A DNA stretch of 64,000 bases from JACMLX01 sp031374935. Lineage in GTDB: Bacteria > Gemmatimonadota > Gemmatimonadetes > Gemmatimonadales > Gemmatimonadaceae. Both the position numbers and the translations under genes were made by a program. The notes under the pieces are model-generated. The model made no database searches. It was not told the origin of the DNA and worked only from the letters and a program-made list of their open reading frames with translations. Of this stretch, positions 25,242 to 33,239 are shown one piece after another; within the stretch, counting starts at the first letter, position 1, and each line of letters starts with the position of its first letter. The stretch covers positions 33,633 through 97,632 of the forward strand of contig JANMHB010000152.1 of assembly GCA_031374935.1 (NCBI GenBank), in the 5' to 3' direction.

Positions 25242-27443
25242 TCAGCGCACCGGGACCGTGAGGCCATGCACCGAGGCGCGGCCGAGTGTGTCGGCCAGCT
25301 CGGCGTACGTTCCCTGCGTGCGGATGCGACCGGCTTCCATCACGATGATCAGGTCGCAGGCAGCGAGGAATTCCGGATCGTGCGAGACAGCGACCACGGT
25401 GTGACGCTCGGCACGATCCATCAGCAGGCGAATGAGGCGGGTGCGGTAGTTGTCATCGAGGTTCTGGAAGAAGTCATCGAGCAGCAGCAGGCGCGGCTTG
25501 CCCACGATGCCCTGCGCCACCAGCAGCTTGCTGGCGACCGCCGCCGAGAGATTCGCACCGCCGTTGATGATGGTGGTCTGGATGCCCTGCGGCATCGCCT
25601 GCACCACATCATCCACGTCCACATCGCGCAGCGCCTTCAGCACCGCAGCCCGGTCCACGAATCGACGGCCGACACTGATGTTGTCTTCAATCGTGCCATC
25701 GAACAGATCGGTGGTCGAGAGCACCTGCCCGATCTGCTCGCGCAATGCAGCACGGTTCATGCTGCGCAGCGTCACACCATCGTACGTGAGCGTACCCTCG
25801 AAACCATCGTGCAGTGCGCCGAGGACACGCAGCAACGTGGTCTGGCCGCTGCCGTCGACGCCGGTGATCGCGATCCGATCGCCAGGCCGGATGTCGAGAT
25901 CGATGTCGGACAGCGCCGGCGACGACTGGTCGGGATAGGTGAACGACAGCCCGCGCGCGAGGATCGCCAGTCCCTGTTCCGATTCATTCAGCTGCAACCC
26001 GCGGATTTCCTCGAGTGGCAGGTCCATGACACGGCCGATCTTGTCCACCGACGTCAGCACATCGTAGATGGTCGCCAGCGAGCGGATCAACTTCTCCACG
26101 CCCGCCAGGACCGTCACGATCACCAGTTCGGCCGCGACGAACTGACCGAGGGTCAGCGACCGATCCACCACCAGCGTGGTGCCGAGGATGAGCAGCGCGC
26201 CAGTCAGTAGCGTCTTGAAAATGATCATGCTCATCGACTGCGTGACGAGCACCTTGAAGTGCTTCCGGCGGTACTTGAGATAGTTGGCCACGTGGCCATC
26301 CATCATCTCCAGCGGGAGCGTCGAACGGGTCGAGAACTTGAATGCCGCAATCGAACGCGCCATCGCCTGCAGCCACTCCAGCACGTTGTACTTGTACTTC
26401 GACTCCATGATCGACGTTTCCAGGCCCCGTGGAAACGTGATCCGGAAAATCACATACACGCCGACGATCAGCACCAGCGCGAAGATGATGAAGCTGGGAT
26501 TGTAGAACGACAGCAGCCCGACGCCGAAGAGCACCTGCAGCGTGGCCGTCGGCACGTCGAGCAGCAGCTTGGCGAGCGCCTTCTGAATCAGCACGGTCTC
26601 GAAGAACCGGTTCATCTGCAGCGGCAGGTTCGATGACTGCGCCGCCTCGAATCGGATCCGTGGCACGAGATACGCAAACTCGAACGCCAGCCGGGCAAAA
26701 ATCCGTTGCTGAATGGTCTCCACCACCGACTCCTGCAGCAGCCCCACCACACCGGTTACCAGCGTACCAACGATCGCGAACGCGATCAGCAGCACTACCG
26801 GCTGCAACACCAGGCCGCCTTGCACCAGCTGTGTGATTCCCTGCACGGCGAGCGGGACGGTGAGGCCGAACAGACCCACCAACACGGCATAGAGGTAGAT
26901 CAGCCAGATGTCGCGCCGCTCGGCCCTGAGCAGCTGGCCGAGCCGTTCGTACGGCGTCAGGTGCTCGTGTGGCTCGTCATGTATCAGCCCGTCGCCCCGA
27001 TCGCTCAAGACAGGCGTGAGTCGCACCGGGACCAGCGCATAGACCACCGGCGATGCGAGCCGCGTCCACACCGCGTCGACCGGCAGCGTGTACTCTGCGC
27101 CCACCCCCTTCAGCGTGATCGGCACGATCGTCAGCGACTTGCCGCCGTTGGCGCGAATGACCACCGCGGCTTCGAAGGCGCCGGCGGCCCGTTCGGGGAG
27201 CAGGACCAGCGGCACGGCCCCACCAGCCACCAGCTGTGCGAACTCGTCCCGGCCGAGTGTCCGGCGGAGATAGCTGAGCTCACCCTGCTTCCCGACCGAC
27301 TCGATGGCCGTGGCGAGTTCACTCACATCGTTGATGACCGGTGCGGCCCCGATAAACCCCGGATCCCAGCGCCGCGGCTCGATCTCGAGGCCGAGCGTTC
27401 TGGCGATCAATTCGTTGACGGAGCGGCTGAGCACAAACGCCAT
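25242..27443 (-). CDS. Type I secretion-like ABC transporter with altered nucleotide-site motifs
   Basis: 733 residues. An N-terminal soluble domain (about 1-140) is placed like a C39 peptidase domain but contains no cysteine, so it would be a docking pseudo-peptidase. Membrane domain of about six helices (190-470), then a nucleotide-binding domain. The Walker A is GVDGSGQTT, with glutamine 534 instead of the ATP-binding lysine (codon at 25842-25844). The ABC signature reads LSAAVASK (from residue 632) instead of LSGGQ. Walker B is LLLLDDFF, with aspartate 657 in place of the catalytic glutamate. The switch histidine (AVSHD) is kept. ATP use may be weak or altered; substrate is unknown. Confidence 0.9.
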   Translation of the reverse strand: MAFVLSRSVNELIARTLGLEIEPRRWDPGFIGAAPVINDVSELATAIESVGKQGELSYLRRTLGRDEFAQLVAGGAVPLVLLPERAAGAFEAAVVIRANGGKSLTIVPITLKGVGAEYTLPVDAVWTRLASPVVYALVPVRLTPVLSDRGDGLIHDEPHEHLTPYERLGQLLRAERRDIWLIYLYAVLVGLFGLTVPLAVQGITQLVQGGLVLQPVVLLIAFAIVGTLVTGVVGLLQESVVETIQQRIFARLAFEFAYLVPRIRFEAAQSSNLPLQMNRFFETVLIQKALAKLLLDVPTATLQVLFGVGLLSFYNPSFIIFALVLIVGVYVIFRITFPRGLETSIMESKYKYNVLEWLQAMARSIAAFKFSTRSTLPLEMMDGHVANYLKYRRKHFKVLVTQSMSMIIFKTLLTGALLILGTTLVVDRSLTLGQFVAAELVIVTVLAGVEKLIRSLATIYDVLTSVDKIGRVMDLPLEEIRGLQLNESEQGLAILARGLSFTYPDQSSPALSDIDLDIRPGDRIAITGVDGSGQTTLLRVLGALHDGFEGTLTYDGVTLRSMNRAALREQIGQVLSTTDLFDGTIEDNISVGRRFVDRAAVLKALRDVDVDDVVQAMPQGIQTTIINGGANLSAAVASKLLVAQGIVGKPRLLLLDDFFQNLDDNYRTRLIRLLMDRAERHTVVAVSHDPEFLAACDLIIVMEAGRIRTQGTYAELADTLGRASVHGLTVPVR

Positions 27444-27555
27444 GTGATGGTCGGGCTGATCGGTGAACGTGAATCCCTATCAAAATGGTCGTGTTTGCTG
27501 GCCAGTACAACGGAGCATCTGCTGTCGCCGCATGATGTTACGCGGCTGCCCCAAT

Positions 27556-27966
27556 TCAACGACGATCCCGTACGCGGTCGATGGCGCGGCGTTCCTTCTT
27601 GCTTGGCTTCCCTTCCTGATAGGCAAAGGTCATCGCCGCGTTCCGGTATTGCTCAGCCGCGACGGCGCGCGCCGCACTGCTCGCGGGCGTCTCCTCGTAC
27701 AGCGCTTGCGCAATGGCCGCCGACCCGCGGCGACCACTCACGTCGCGGACCAGCACCACATACTGATACGGCCCAAGTCGGACACGGACCTCATCGCCGG
27801 CCTGAATCAGCTTCGCCCGCTTCGGGCGCTCGTCGTTGACCGTCACCTTGCCACCGTCGATCGCCTCGGCAGCCAGCGCACGCGTCTTGAAGAAGCGCGC
27901 CGCCCACAGCCATTTGTCGAGGCGCACCTTGCCGGGTGGTGCCTCGTCATCCGCGGCGACACTCAT
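27556..27966 (-). CDS. hslR: S4-domain RNA-binding protein, Hsp15 family
   Basis: 136 residues. An S4 RNA-binding domain occupies the first 70 residues (VRLDKWLWAARFFKTRALAAEAIDGGKVTVN, then PKRAKLIQAGDEVRV), followed by a basic C-terminal tail (KPSKKERRAIDRVRDRR). Hsp15 binds 50S subunits that carry stranded peptidyl-tRNA after heat shock. The start overlaps the stop of the cytochrome gene as ATGA, an unusual pairing. It may also be read through to the ABC gene 112 bases downstream. Confidence 0.92.
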   Translation of the reverse strand: MSVAADDEAPPGKVRLDKWLWAARFFKTRALAAEAIDGGKVTVNDERPKRAKLIQAGDEVRVRLGPYQYVVLVRDVSGRRGSAAIAQALYEETPASSAARAVAAEQYRNAAMTFAYQEGKPSKKERRAIDRVRDRR

Positions 27967-28790
27967 CGGCTTGGAAGCGGTGCGGGGGCTACGCGTCGAC
28001 GCAGCACCGGACGCTGCGGCGGCAGGGGAACGCGCAGCCGTCGCGCACCATCTGTGGCGTAGGCCACGTCAACCGGCACATCGCCATTGGGCCAATCACG
28101 TTCCTTGCCGGGATGATCCTGCCGCGGCTGCTGCAGCACCCAGGCAGCGATGTCGGCAGCGGCCTGCGCATCGAGGCTGCCGGGCTGGTCGAACGGCATG
28201 TTCGCCTGCAGAAACGTGGCCAACACCTTCTGACGTGCAAGTCCGGCACCAATGGAGTAACTCTGCGCGCCGAATACCGCCGGCGCATTGACCGTACCTG
28301 CGCCATTCGCGCCGTGACAGCGCGCACAGTGTGGTGCATACGCAGTTGCGCCTTTCGTCGCGTCACCGGTTTCGCGCACGGTATCGGGACGCGCCGTCGC
28401 CGGCAGGTGACGCAGCGACTCGAGATACGCGACCATGTCGCGCATGGCGGGATCATCTTCAGGCAGCATCCGCCCCGCCAGACTGCGTGCGATGCACTCG
28501 TTCACACGCTGTTCGATCGACTCCTGCGCACCGCGGCGGGCGCGGTACTTCGGGAATCGCGCCGTGACACCGATCCACGGCATGGCGGTGCCGCGCTTGC
28601 CGTCGTCGAGGTGGCAACTCGTGCAGCGCAGGCCATTCCCGGCGTGGCGCGGCAGACTGTCGCTGAAGTGCTGCAGCAGCGCCAGCCCGCGGCGTGCGTC
28701 CGGCGCCGGCTCGGGCACCGGCGGGTGCGACGCTCCCATGCGGATCGCCGCCGCGCACGAGAGCGAAGCAAGTGGAATCCAGAATCGCAT
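27963..28790 (-). CDS. Dihaem cytochrome c, thiosulfate dehydrogenase (TsdA)-like
   Basis: 275 residues, exported. Two c-type haem sites: CTSCH (residues 56-60) and CARCH (155-159). The first domain has GKRGTAMPWIGV, then FPKYRARRGAQESIEQRVNECIARSLAGRMLP, close to the TsdA pattern, in which thiosulfate is oxidised to tetrathionate. The catalytic TsdA cysteine candidate is the one in VNEC (residue 99). The second domain is an ordinary cytochrome c with the NMPFDQPG methionine ligand. Thiosulfate as substrate is inferred from motifs only. Confidence 0.8.
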   Translation of the reverse strand: MRFWIPLASLSCAAAIRMGASHPPVPEPAPDARRGLALLQHFSDSLPRHAGNGLRCTSCHLDDGKRGTAMPWIGVTARFPKYRARRGAQESIEQRVNECIARSLAGRMLPEDDPAMRDMVAYLESLRHLPATARPDTVRETGDATKGATAYAPHCARCHGANGAGTVNAPAVFGAQSYSIGAGLARQKVLATFLQANMPFDQPGSLDAQAAADIAAWVLQQPRQDHPGKERDWPNGDVPVDVAYATDGARRLRVPLPPQRPVLRRRVAPAPLPSR

Positions 28791-28828
28791 GCCGAAACGT
28801 ACGCGTGAGGACGCGTCCCCGGCATGCC

Positions 28829-29461
28829 TCAGCGCGGTTCGCTCATCCAGCGCCGCACGACCTGAAGATCAGCCGGCGTCAGTCCGTGTCCGGTTGCCTG
28901 CCACTCCAGCGTGACCGACGCGCCGGCCTCACGCAGCAGCGACGCCAGTCGTTCCGCATTCGCGCGCGGAACGATCGGATCCAGCTCGCCCTCAACCATC
29001 AGGACCGGCGCTCCATGCAACGCCTGCGTCTGGTGAGGAATCAACGGCACCATGCTGCGCAAGAGCGCGGCGCCGGAGACTACCCCCGGATGCAGCAGCA
29101 GCAGGGCAGCGGCGATGTTCGCGCCGTTGGAGTAGCCGACCGCGACCACCCGTGCCGCATCGAAGCCGTAGACCGAAGCGGCAGCGGGCACGAACGCGGC
29201 CAGGTCCGTCGCCCGCACCCGCAGATCCGCCTCGTCGAACACGCCTTCGGCCAGTCGCCGAAAGAAACGCGGCATACCGTTTTCGAGGACCTGTCCACGG
29301 ACGCCGAGCAGGCGGGCACCCGGCGCGACGGCAGCACCGATGTCCAGAAGGTCATGTTCATTGCCTCCAGTGCCATGCAGCAGCAGAACCGTGCGCTCTT
29401 CGGAAGCGTCCGTCGGCGGCACGTGCACATGCGCAAACCCCAAGGCGGCGGCGCTGCTCAT
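28829..29461 (-). CDS. Alpha/beta-hydrolase carboxylesterase, MhqD-like
   Basis: 210 residues from ATG 29461. Phospholipase/carboxylesterase fold: oxyanion segment LLLHGTGGNEHDLL, nucleophile elbow GYSNG, acid EGELDPIVP and catalytic histidine GHGLTPADL. The start overlaps the dioxygenase stop by four bases, so the two are coupled. In Bacillus subtilis, MhqD-type esterases are co-regulated with ring-cleaving MhqO/MhqE dioxygenases by MhqR; the same partners are adjacent here. The frame extends to 30004, but that region is antisense-like shadow of the dioxygenase gene. Confidence 0.88.
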   Translation of the reverse strand: MSSAAALGFAHVHVPPTDASEERTVLLLHGTGGNEHDLLDIGAAVAPGARLLGVRGQVLENGMPRFFRRLAEGVFDEADLRVRATDLAAFVPAAASVYGFDAARVVAVGYSNGANIAAALLLLHPGVVSGAALLRSMVPLIPHQTQALHGAPVLMVEGELDPIVPRANAERLASLLREAGASVTLEWQATGHGLTPADLQVVRRWMSEPR

Positions 29462-30423
29462 GGCGCGGCGACTCCGCGGCCGGGGATCTGCAGCACGGGC
29501 AACTGTGACGCCAGCTGTTGGCGCAGGTGCGCGTGCTGCGGCGGTAGCTGAAGTGCCTCCCCCAGATGCTCGGCCGCCTCGTCGATCAGGAAGCCAGGCG
29601 CATCCGTCGCCAGTTCGTACAGCACCTGCCCCGGTTCCCTGAAGTACATCGAGCGAAAGTACGTGCGATCGATCTGGTCGGTAATCGCGACGCCCGCCGC
29701 CGCGATCTGCGACCGCAACCCGAACTCGGTCGCGTCGTCGGCGGCACGGAAGGCGACGTGATGCACCGTCCCCGCACCACCGGTACCGGCCGCGCCCGTC
29801 GGCAACTCCCGCAGATCGACGATCGTGCCCGGGCCACCGGCATCGACACTGAATCGCACCAGATCTTCGTGCGTACCGACGTGCCGGAAGCCCATCCGTT
29901 CGGTGAGCATCGCAGCGGACGTCGCCAGACTCCGGATCCAGAGCGTGACTGCGTGCATGCCGCGCACACTCATGGCGGCCGGCACCCCGACCGGACTCTC
30001 CCACCCGGGCAACGCACTGGCCGCATCGCTGGCCACGAGGGCCAGTGGCAACCCGTCGTGATCGGTGAAAATGAGTACCGTTTCGCCGTCAAAGCGGCGC
30101 ACCGGTCCGATGAAAGCCACCTGATGTTCCGTCAGTCGTTGTATCCAGAACGCGAGTGAGGCGGTGGGCACCGCCAGCTGGGTCTCGGCAACCTGGCCCA
30201 CACCAACACGGCCGCGGCGCGCGCTCGGCCAGGGGAAGAACGTCAGGATGCTGCCGGGCCGGCCGGTGGCGTCGCCGTAGTAGAGATGATACGTGCCGGG
30301 ATCATCAAAATTGACCGTCTGCTTGACGAATCGCAGACCCAGTGTGCCGGCGTAGAAGTCCAGATTCCGCTGCGGATCACTGGCAATTGCCGTGAGATGG
30401 TGCAGTCCGGTGGTGGCGTACAT
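29458..30423 (-). CDS. Ring-cleaving dioxygenase of the VOC superfamily, MhqO-like
   Basis: 321 residues from ATG 30423, which has a GAGGA ribosome binding site. Two tandem glyoxalase/VOC domains. The first opens with TGLHHLTAIASDPQRNLDFYAGTLGLR. The second has HAVTLWIR, VHHVAFRA and the metal-ligand strand QVLYELATD. The MhqO family cleaves hydroquinone-type rings in an Fe-dependent way and protects against quinones. It is coupled to the esterase and follows the nitroreductase gene by 92 bases. In-frame sequence upstream to 30495 is arginine-rich and not conserved. Confidence 0.88.
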   Translation of the reverse strand: MYATTGLHHLTAIASDPQRNLDFYAGTLGLRFVKQTVNFDDPGTYHLYYGDATGRPGSILTFFPWPSARRGRVGVGQVAETQLAVPTASLAFWIQRLTEHQVAFIGPVRRFDGETVLIFTDHDGLPLALVASDAASALPGWESPVGVPAAMSVRGMHAVTLWIRSLATSAAMLTERMGFRHVGTHEDLVRFSVDAGGPGTIVDLRELPTGAAGTGGAGTVHHVAFRAADDATEFGLRSQIAAAGVAITDQIDRTYFRSMYFREPGQVLYELATDAPGFLIDEAAEHLGEALQLPPQHAHLRQQLASQLPVLQIPGRGVAAP

Positions 30424-30515
30424 ACTCGTTCCTCGGTTGCGCGACAGGTCGCGCGGTTCACGCCACGTCCGCGTGGCAACACCAGCGTGCCACACGGACC
30501 TGACGACTCCTCGCC

Positions 30516-31139
30516 TCAGACAAATCGTGCGATCCGTTCGAGGCTGTGCCGGTGATGCGGGAAACCCGCTTCAGCGCCGATGCCAATCGCGATCAGGGCC
30601 GGCAGACGCGCGTCCTGCGGCAATCCCAGCAATGACTTCACCGCATCCGGATTGAAGCCGAGCATTGGACTGGTGCTGTAGCCATGCGACTGCGCTGCCA
30701 GCAGCAGGAAGCCAAGCGCGATGTTGCTTTCCGCGAAGCCCCAGGCCGCGCGATCCGCATCGTTGTAGGCAGCGAACGTGGCACGAATGTCCTCGGCTGC
30801 CGTGTCACCCTGTGGACCACGCATGCCGGGATGTACTGTTTCTTCGATCGTTGCGAGGGCATCGGTCATGTCCGAATACATCACGATCACGGCCGGAGCG
30901 TTCCCGACCTGTGCCTGACCGTATGCGGCTTCCTGAAGCTTCAGCTTCGTGGCGGTGTCTTCCACGACCACAAAGCGCCACGGTTGCACATTCCAGGGTG
31001 ACGGCGCGAGGCTCGCCACGCGAAGAATCTCGAGCAGATCTTCGCGCGGAACCGGCGCAGGATCGTACTTGCGAATCGAGCGCCGGGCTTCGGCGGCTTC
31101 AGTGACGGTGAGAGCAGGTGCGCTGACGGTGGTAGGCAT
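30516..31139 (-). CDS. Nitroreductase-family flavoprotein, MhqN-like
   Basis: 207 residues. FMN-binding nitroreductase pattern: RRSIRKYDPAPVP near the N-terminus, the SPWNVQPWRFVVV segment and the C-terminal GIGAEAGFPHHRHSLERIA. Likely reduces quinones or nitro compounds with NAD(P)H. It lies between a MarR regulator gene and the MhqO-like dioxygenase gene on the same strand, the same partner set as the Bacillus mhq regulon. Confidence 0.9.
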   Translation of the reverse strand: MPTTVSAPALTVTEAAEARRSIRKYDPAPVPREDLLEILRVASLAPSPWNVQPWRFVVVEDTATKLKLQEAAYGQAQVGNAPAVIVMYSDMTDALATIEETVHPGMRGPQGDTAAEDIRATFAAYNDADRAAWGFAESNIALGFLLLAAQSHGYSTSPMLGFNPDAVKSLLGLPQDARLPALIAIGIGAEAGFPHHRHSLERIARFV

Positions 31140-31198
31140 GACGACTGATCTGGCGAAGGGAAAAACGAAAGGATGAACGGAAACTGCGGATCGTGAAC

Positions 31199-31678
31199 TC
31201 AGGTGGTGACCAGGTGCGATGCCCTCTGCGCCGCGGCGAGGCCCAGCTTGCGGCAGAGTCGAGCCAGCTCGACCTGTTCGCTGGCATCCAGAGCGCTCAT
31301 GGTGCCGACGAGACGTGCCACGTGCTGCGGGAAAAACTCCGCCAGTCGGCTCTCGCCGGCCGGCGTCAGCGACGTGATCGACACCCGGCGATCGTTCGGG
31401 TCCCGGTCGCGCCGGACCAGCCCATCGCGTTCGAGGTTGTCGATCACCGTCGTCAGGTTGCTGGCGCTGACGAGCAGCTTGGCGGCCAGGGCGCAGTGCG
31501 GCATCGGCCCCAGATGAGACAGAGCTTCGAGCACACCCAGCTGACTGGGCGTGACACCGAAATCAGCGTGCAGCGGCGGGAACAGTCGCCCATTTACCGC
31601 CACCGTCGAACGCATGAGCTTGATGTAAGCATCCAGCGCCATGCGCTCGGCCGGTGTGCCATCGAAGTGACTTGGCAT
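31199..31678 (-). CDS. MarR-family transcriptional regulator, MhqR-like context
   Basis: 159 residues from ATG 31678. Winged helix-turn-helix: VTPSQLGVLEALSHLG, the recognition helix region SASNLTTVIDNLERDGLV and the wing RRDRDPNDRRVSITSLTPAG. Two cysteines (PHCALA and RLCRKL) could sense electrophiles. The longer open frame to 32002 contains the operator repeats and promoter as codons and is rejected. Upstream lies a sigma70-type promoter and three phased repeats that reach to the start codon, so it probably represses itself and the quinone genes below. It has no clear ribosome binding site. Confidence 0.9.
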   Translation of the reverse strand: MPSHFDGTPAERMALDAYIKLMRSTVAVNGRLFPPLHADFGVTPSQLGVLEALSHLGPMPHCALAAKLLVSASNLTTVIDNLERDGLVRRDRDPNDRRVSITSLTPAGESRLAEFFPQHVARLVGTMSALDASEQVELARLCRKLGLAAAQRASHLVTT

Positions 31679-31680
31679 TG

Positions 31681-31720
31681 TTTCGATATCCGTTATTTCG
31701 ATGTCGCTTATTTCGATATC
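31681..31720. repeat. Three operator-like TTTCGATRTC repeats, 15-base period
   Basis: Copies of TTTCGAT(A/G)TC start at 31681, 31696 and 31711, separated by five bases (CGTTA, GCTTA). The third extends into the palindrome TTCGATATCGAA (31712-31723). They lie between the predicted marR transcription start and its ATG, an obvious place for a MarR dimer to block transcription. Confidence 0.8.
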
Positions 31721-31722
31721 GA

Positions 31723-31750
31723 AGTATAATTCGCTCTCCCTGACTCGCAA
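31723..31750 (-). promoter_or_regulatory. Sigma70-type promoter for marR
   Basis: On the minus strand TTGCGA (31750-31745), a 16-base spacer and TATACT (31728-31723). Predicted start near 31716, just at the third operator repeat. A TATAAT on the plus strand (31725-31730) overlaps it and could be the -10 of the divergent CHAD-CYTH gene, but no good plus-strand -35 was found. Confidence 0.6.
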
Positions 31751-31805
31751 GGCCCCCGCTCCGAGCCATCCGTGGCTGGGCGCCCGGGCCCTCCATATTC
31801 CGCGC

Positions 31806-33239
31806 ATGCACGAACAGGTCCTCCCGCCGCTACCACCGCCGTCCCAGCTTCTGGCCGCCCCGGCGTCGCTCGTCGCCCGCCTCCTAGTTCGGGAGTACAG
31901 CAGCCAGGCCGCCGCCGCCGCGCGCAATGTCGGGCTCCCGGGCCAGCCCGGCATCGACGCCCGACACGATGTGCGCGTCGCACTCCGCCGCCTGCGCGTC
32001 ACTCTTCGCGCCTATCGAACGCCGCTCGAGGAGTGCAAGCCGGCGAAGTTGGCGCGAAGGGCGGGCGCGCTTTCGCGCCGAGTGGGGGTGTCACGCACTC
32101 ACGATGTTCATCTGGAGCTGCTGGCGGCGGTCCACGAGGCGCGCACCGCACGGCAGCGAGCCGTCCTCGACCAGCTGCCTCCGTTCGGCAAGGACGGCCA
32201 GTCCGCGTTCGACGCGCCCGCGTTCGAGCGGCGATGGCAGCGCTTCGAGATGCGTCTGGCCGCGGCCCTCGAAACCTGGACCGACACCCATCATCTCGCG
32301 ACACAGCAACGCGCGGTGCCTTTTTCGGTGGCAGCAGCCGATGCGCTCGAGCGCGCGATCGGCGACCTGCAGCGCAGCATGGCTCGGGTGACCGGGCCCG
32401 ATGACATCGCGGCGATGCACGCCGCCCGGCTGGCGATCAAGGCGATCCGCTATCTGACTGCGCCGCTTGCATCCGACACCGACGACGCGAGCAGCCTCCG
32501 CACCCGTGCTTCACTGCGCGACGCGCAGGAGCTGCTGGGCAACATCAACGATGTCTGGAGCCTGCGACAGCATCTGCGCGACACGCCGCTAGGCGTGGGC
32601 GACACCGGCGGCCTCGCATCCCGGGTGCTGAAGGCCGCGCTGGCCGCCAGCGACCGTGATCTCACGGCGCGCATTACCCGGGCGTTCGCGTCGCTCGAGG
32701 CGTGGCGCGCGGCGCCGGCCATGGCGGCGACCAGCGCCGCCCTGCGCACCCTGGGCGAGTCGTGGCGCCGCGGCGCCGGGCTGCCGACGGAGATCGAGCG
32801 TAAATGGCTGCTCTCCGCGTTGCCACCGCACGTCCGCGACCTGTCGCCGATGCGCATCGAGCAGGGCTATCTCCCGGGAGACGTGCTCGTCGAACGTATT
32901 CGCCGTGTCCGCGCGGGCCGCACGACGCGCTGGTTTCGCACCGTCAAGCTCGGACGCGGTCTGAGCCGGATCGAGGTGGAAGAAGAGACCAGTGCGGCAC
33001 TCGGCAAGGCGCTTTTTGCGCTGACAGTGGGCCGGCGCGTCAGCAAGCGCCGTTACGCCGTCAGCGACGGCGCACTGGTGTGGGAAGTGGACGAGTTCAC
33101 CGACCGCGAACTGTTTCTGGTCGAGGTGGAGCTGCCCGACGAGACGACTGTAGCGACGATACCGGAGTGGCTGGCGCCGTGGATCGTGCGCGAAGTGACC
33201 GATGAGTCTTCCTTCACGAACTGGAAGCTCGCGCGCTGA
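31806..33239 (+). CDS. CHAD-CYTH fusion protein
   Basis: 477 residues from ATG 31806. The CHAD helical domain (about 25-310) has its histidine/arginine motifs HDVRVALRRLRVTLRAY and HAARLAIKAIRYL, which bind polyphosphate. A C-terminal CYTH domain begins at residue 329 with the ExExK motif EIERK and continues with acidic and basic tunnel strands (GYLPGDVLVERIRRV, RIEVEEE, WEVDEF). CYTH enzymes hydrolyse triphosphates such as inorganic tripolyphosphate. The usual fusion (for example YgiF) has CYTH first; here the order is reversed. Divergent from marR. Its last 26 bases overlap the convergent glycosyltransferase gene. Confidence 0.9.
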   Translation: MHEQVLPPLPPPSQLLAAPASLVARLLVREYSSQAAAAARNVGLPGQPGIDARHDVRVALRRLRVTLRAYRTPLEECKPAKLARRAGALSRRVGVSRTHDVHLELLAAVHEARTARQRAVLDQLPPFGKDGQSAFDAPAFERRWQRFEMRLAAALETWTDTHHLATQQRAVPFSVAAADALERAIGDLQRSMARVTGPDDIAAMHAARLAIKAIRYLTAPLASDTDDASSLRTRASLRDAQELLGNINDVWSLRQHLRDTPLGVGDTGGLASRVLKAALAASDRDLTARITRAFASLEAWRAAPAMAATSAALRTLGESWRRGAGLPTEIERKWLLSALPPHVRDLSPMRIEQGYLPGDVLVERIRRVRAGRTTRWFRTVKLGRGLSRIEVEEETSAALGKALFALTVGRRVSKRRYAVSDGALVWEVDEFTDRELFLVEVELPDETTVATIPEWLAPWIVREVTDESSFTNWKLAR

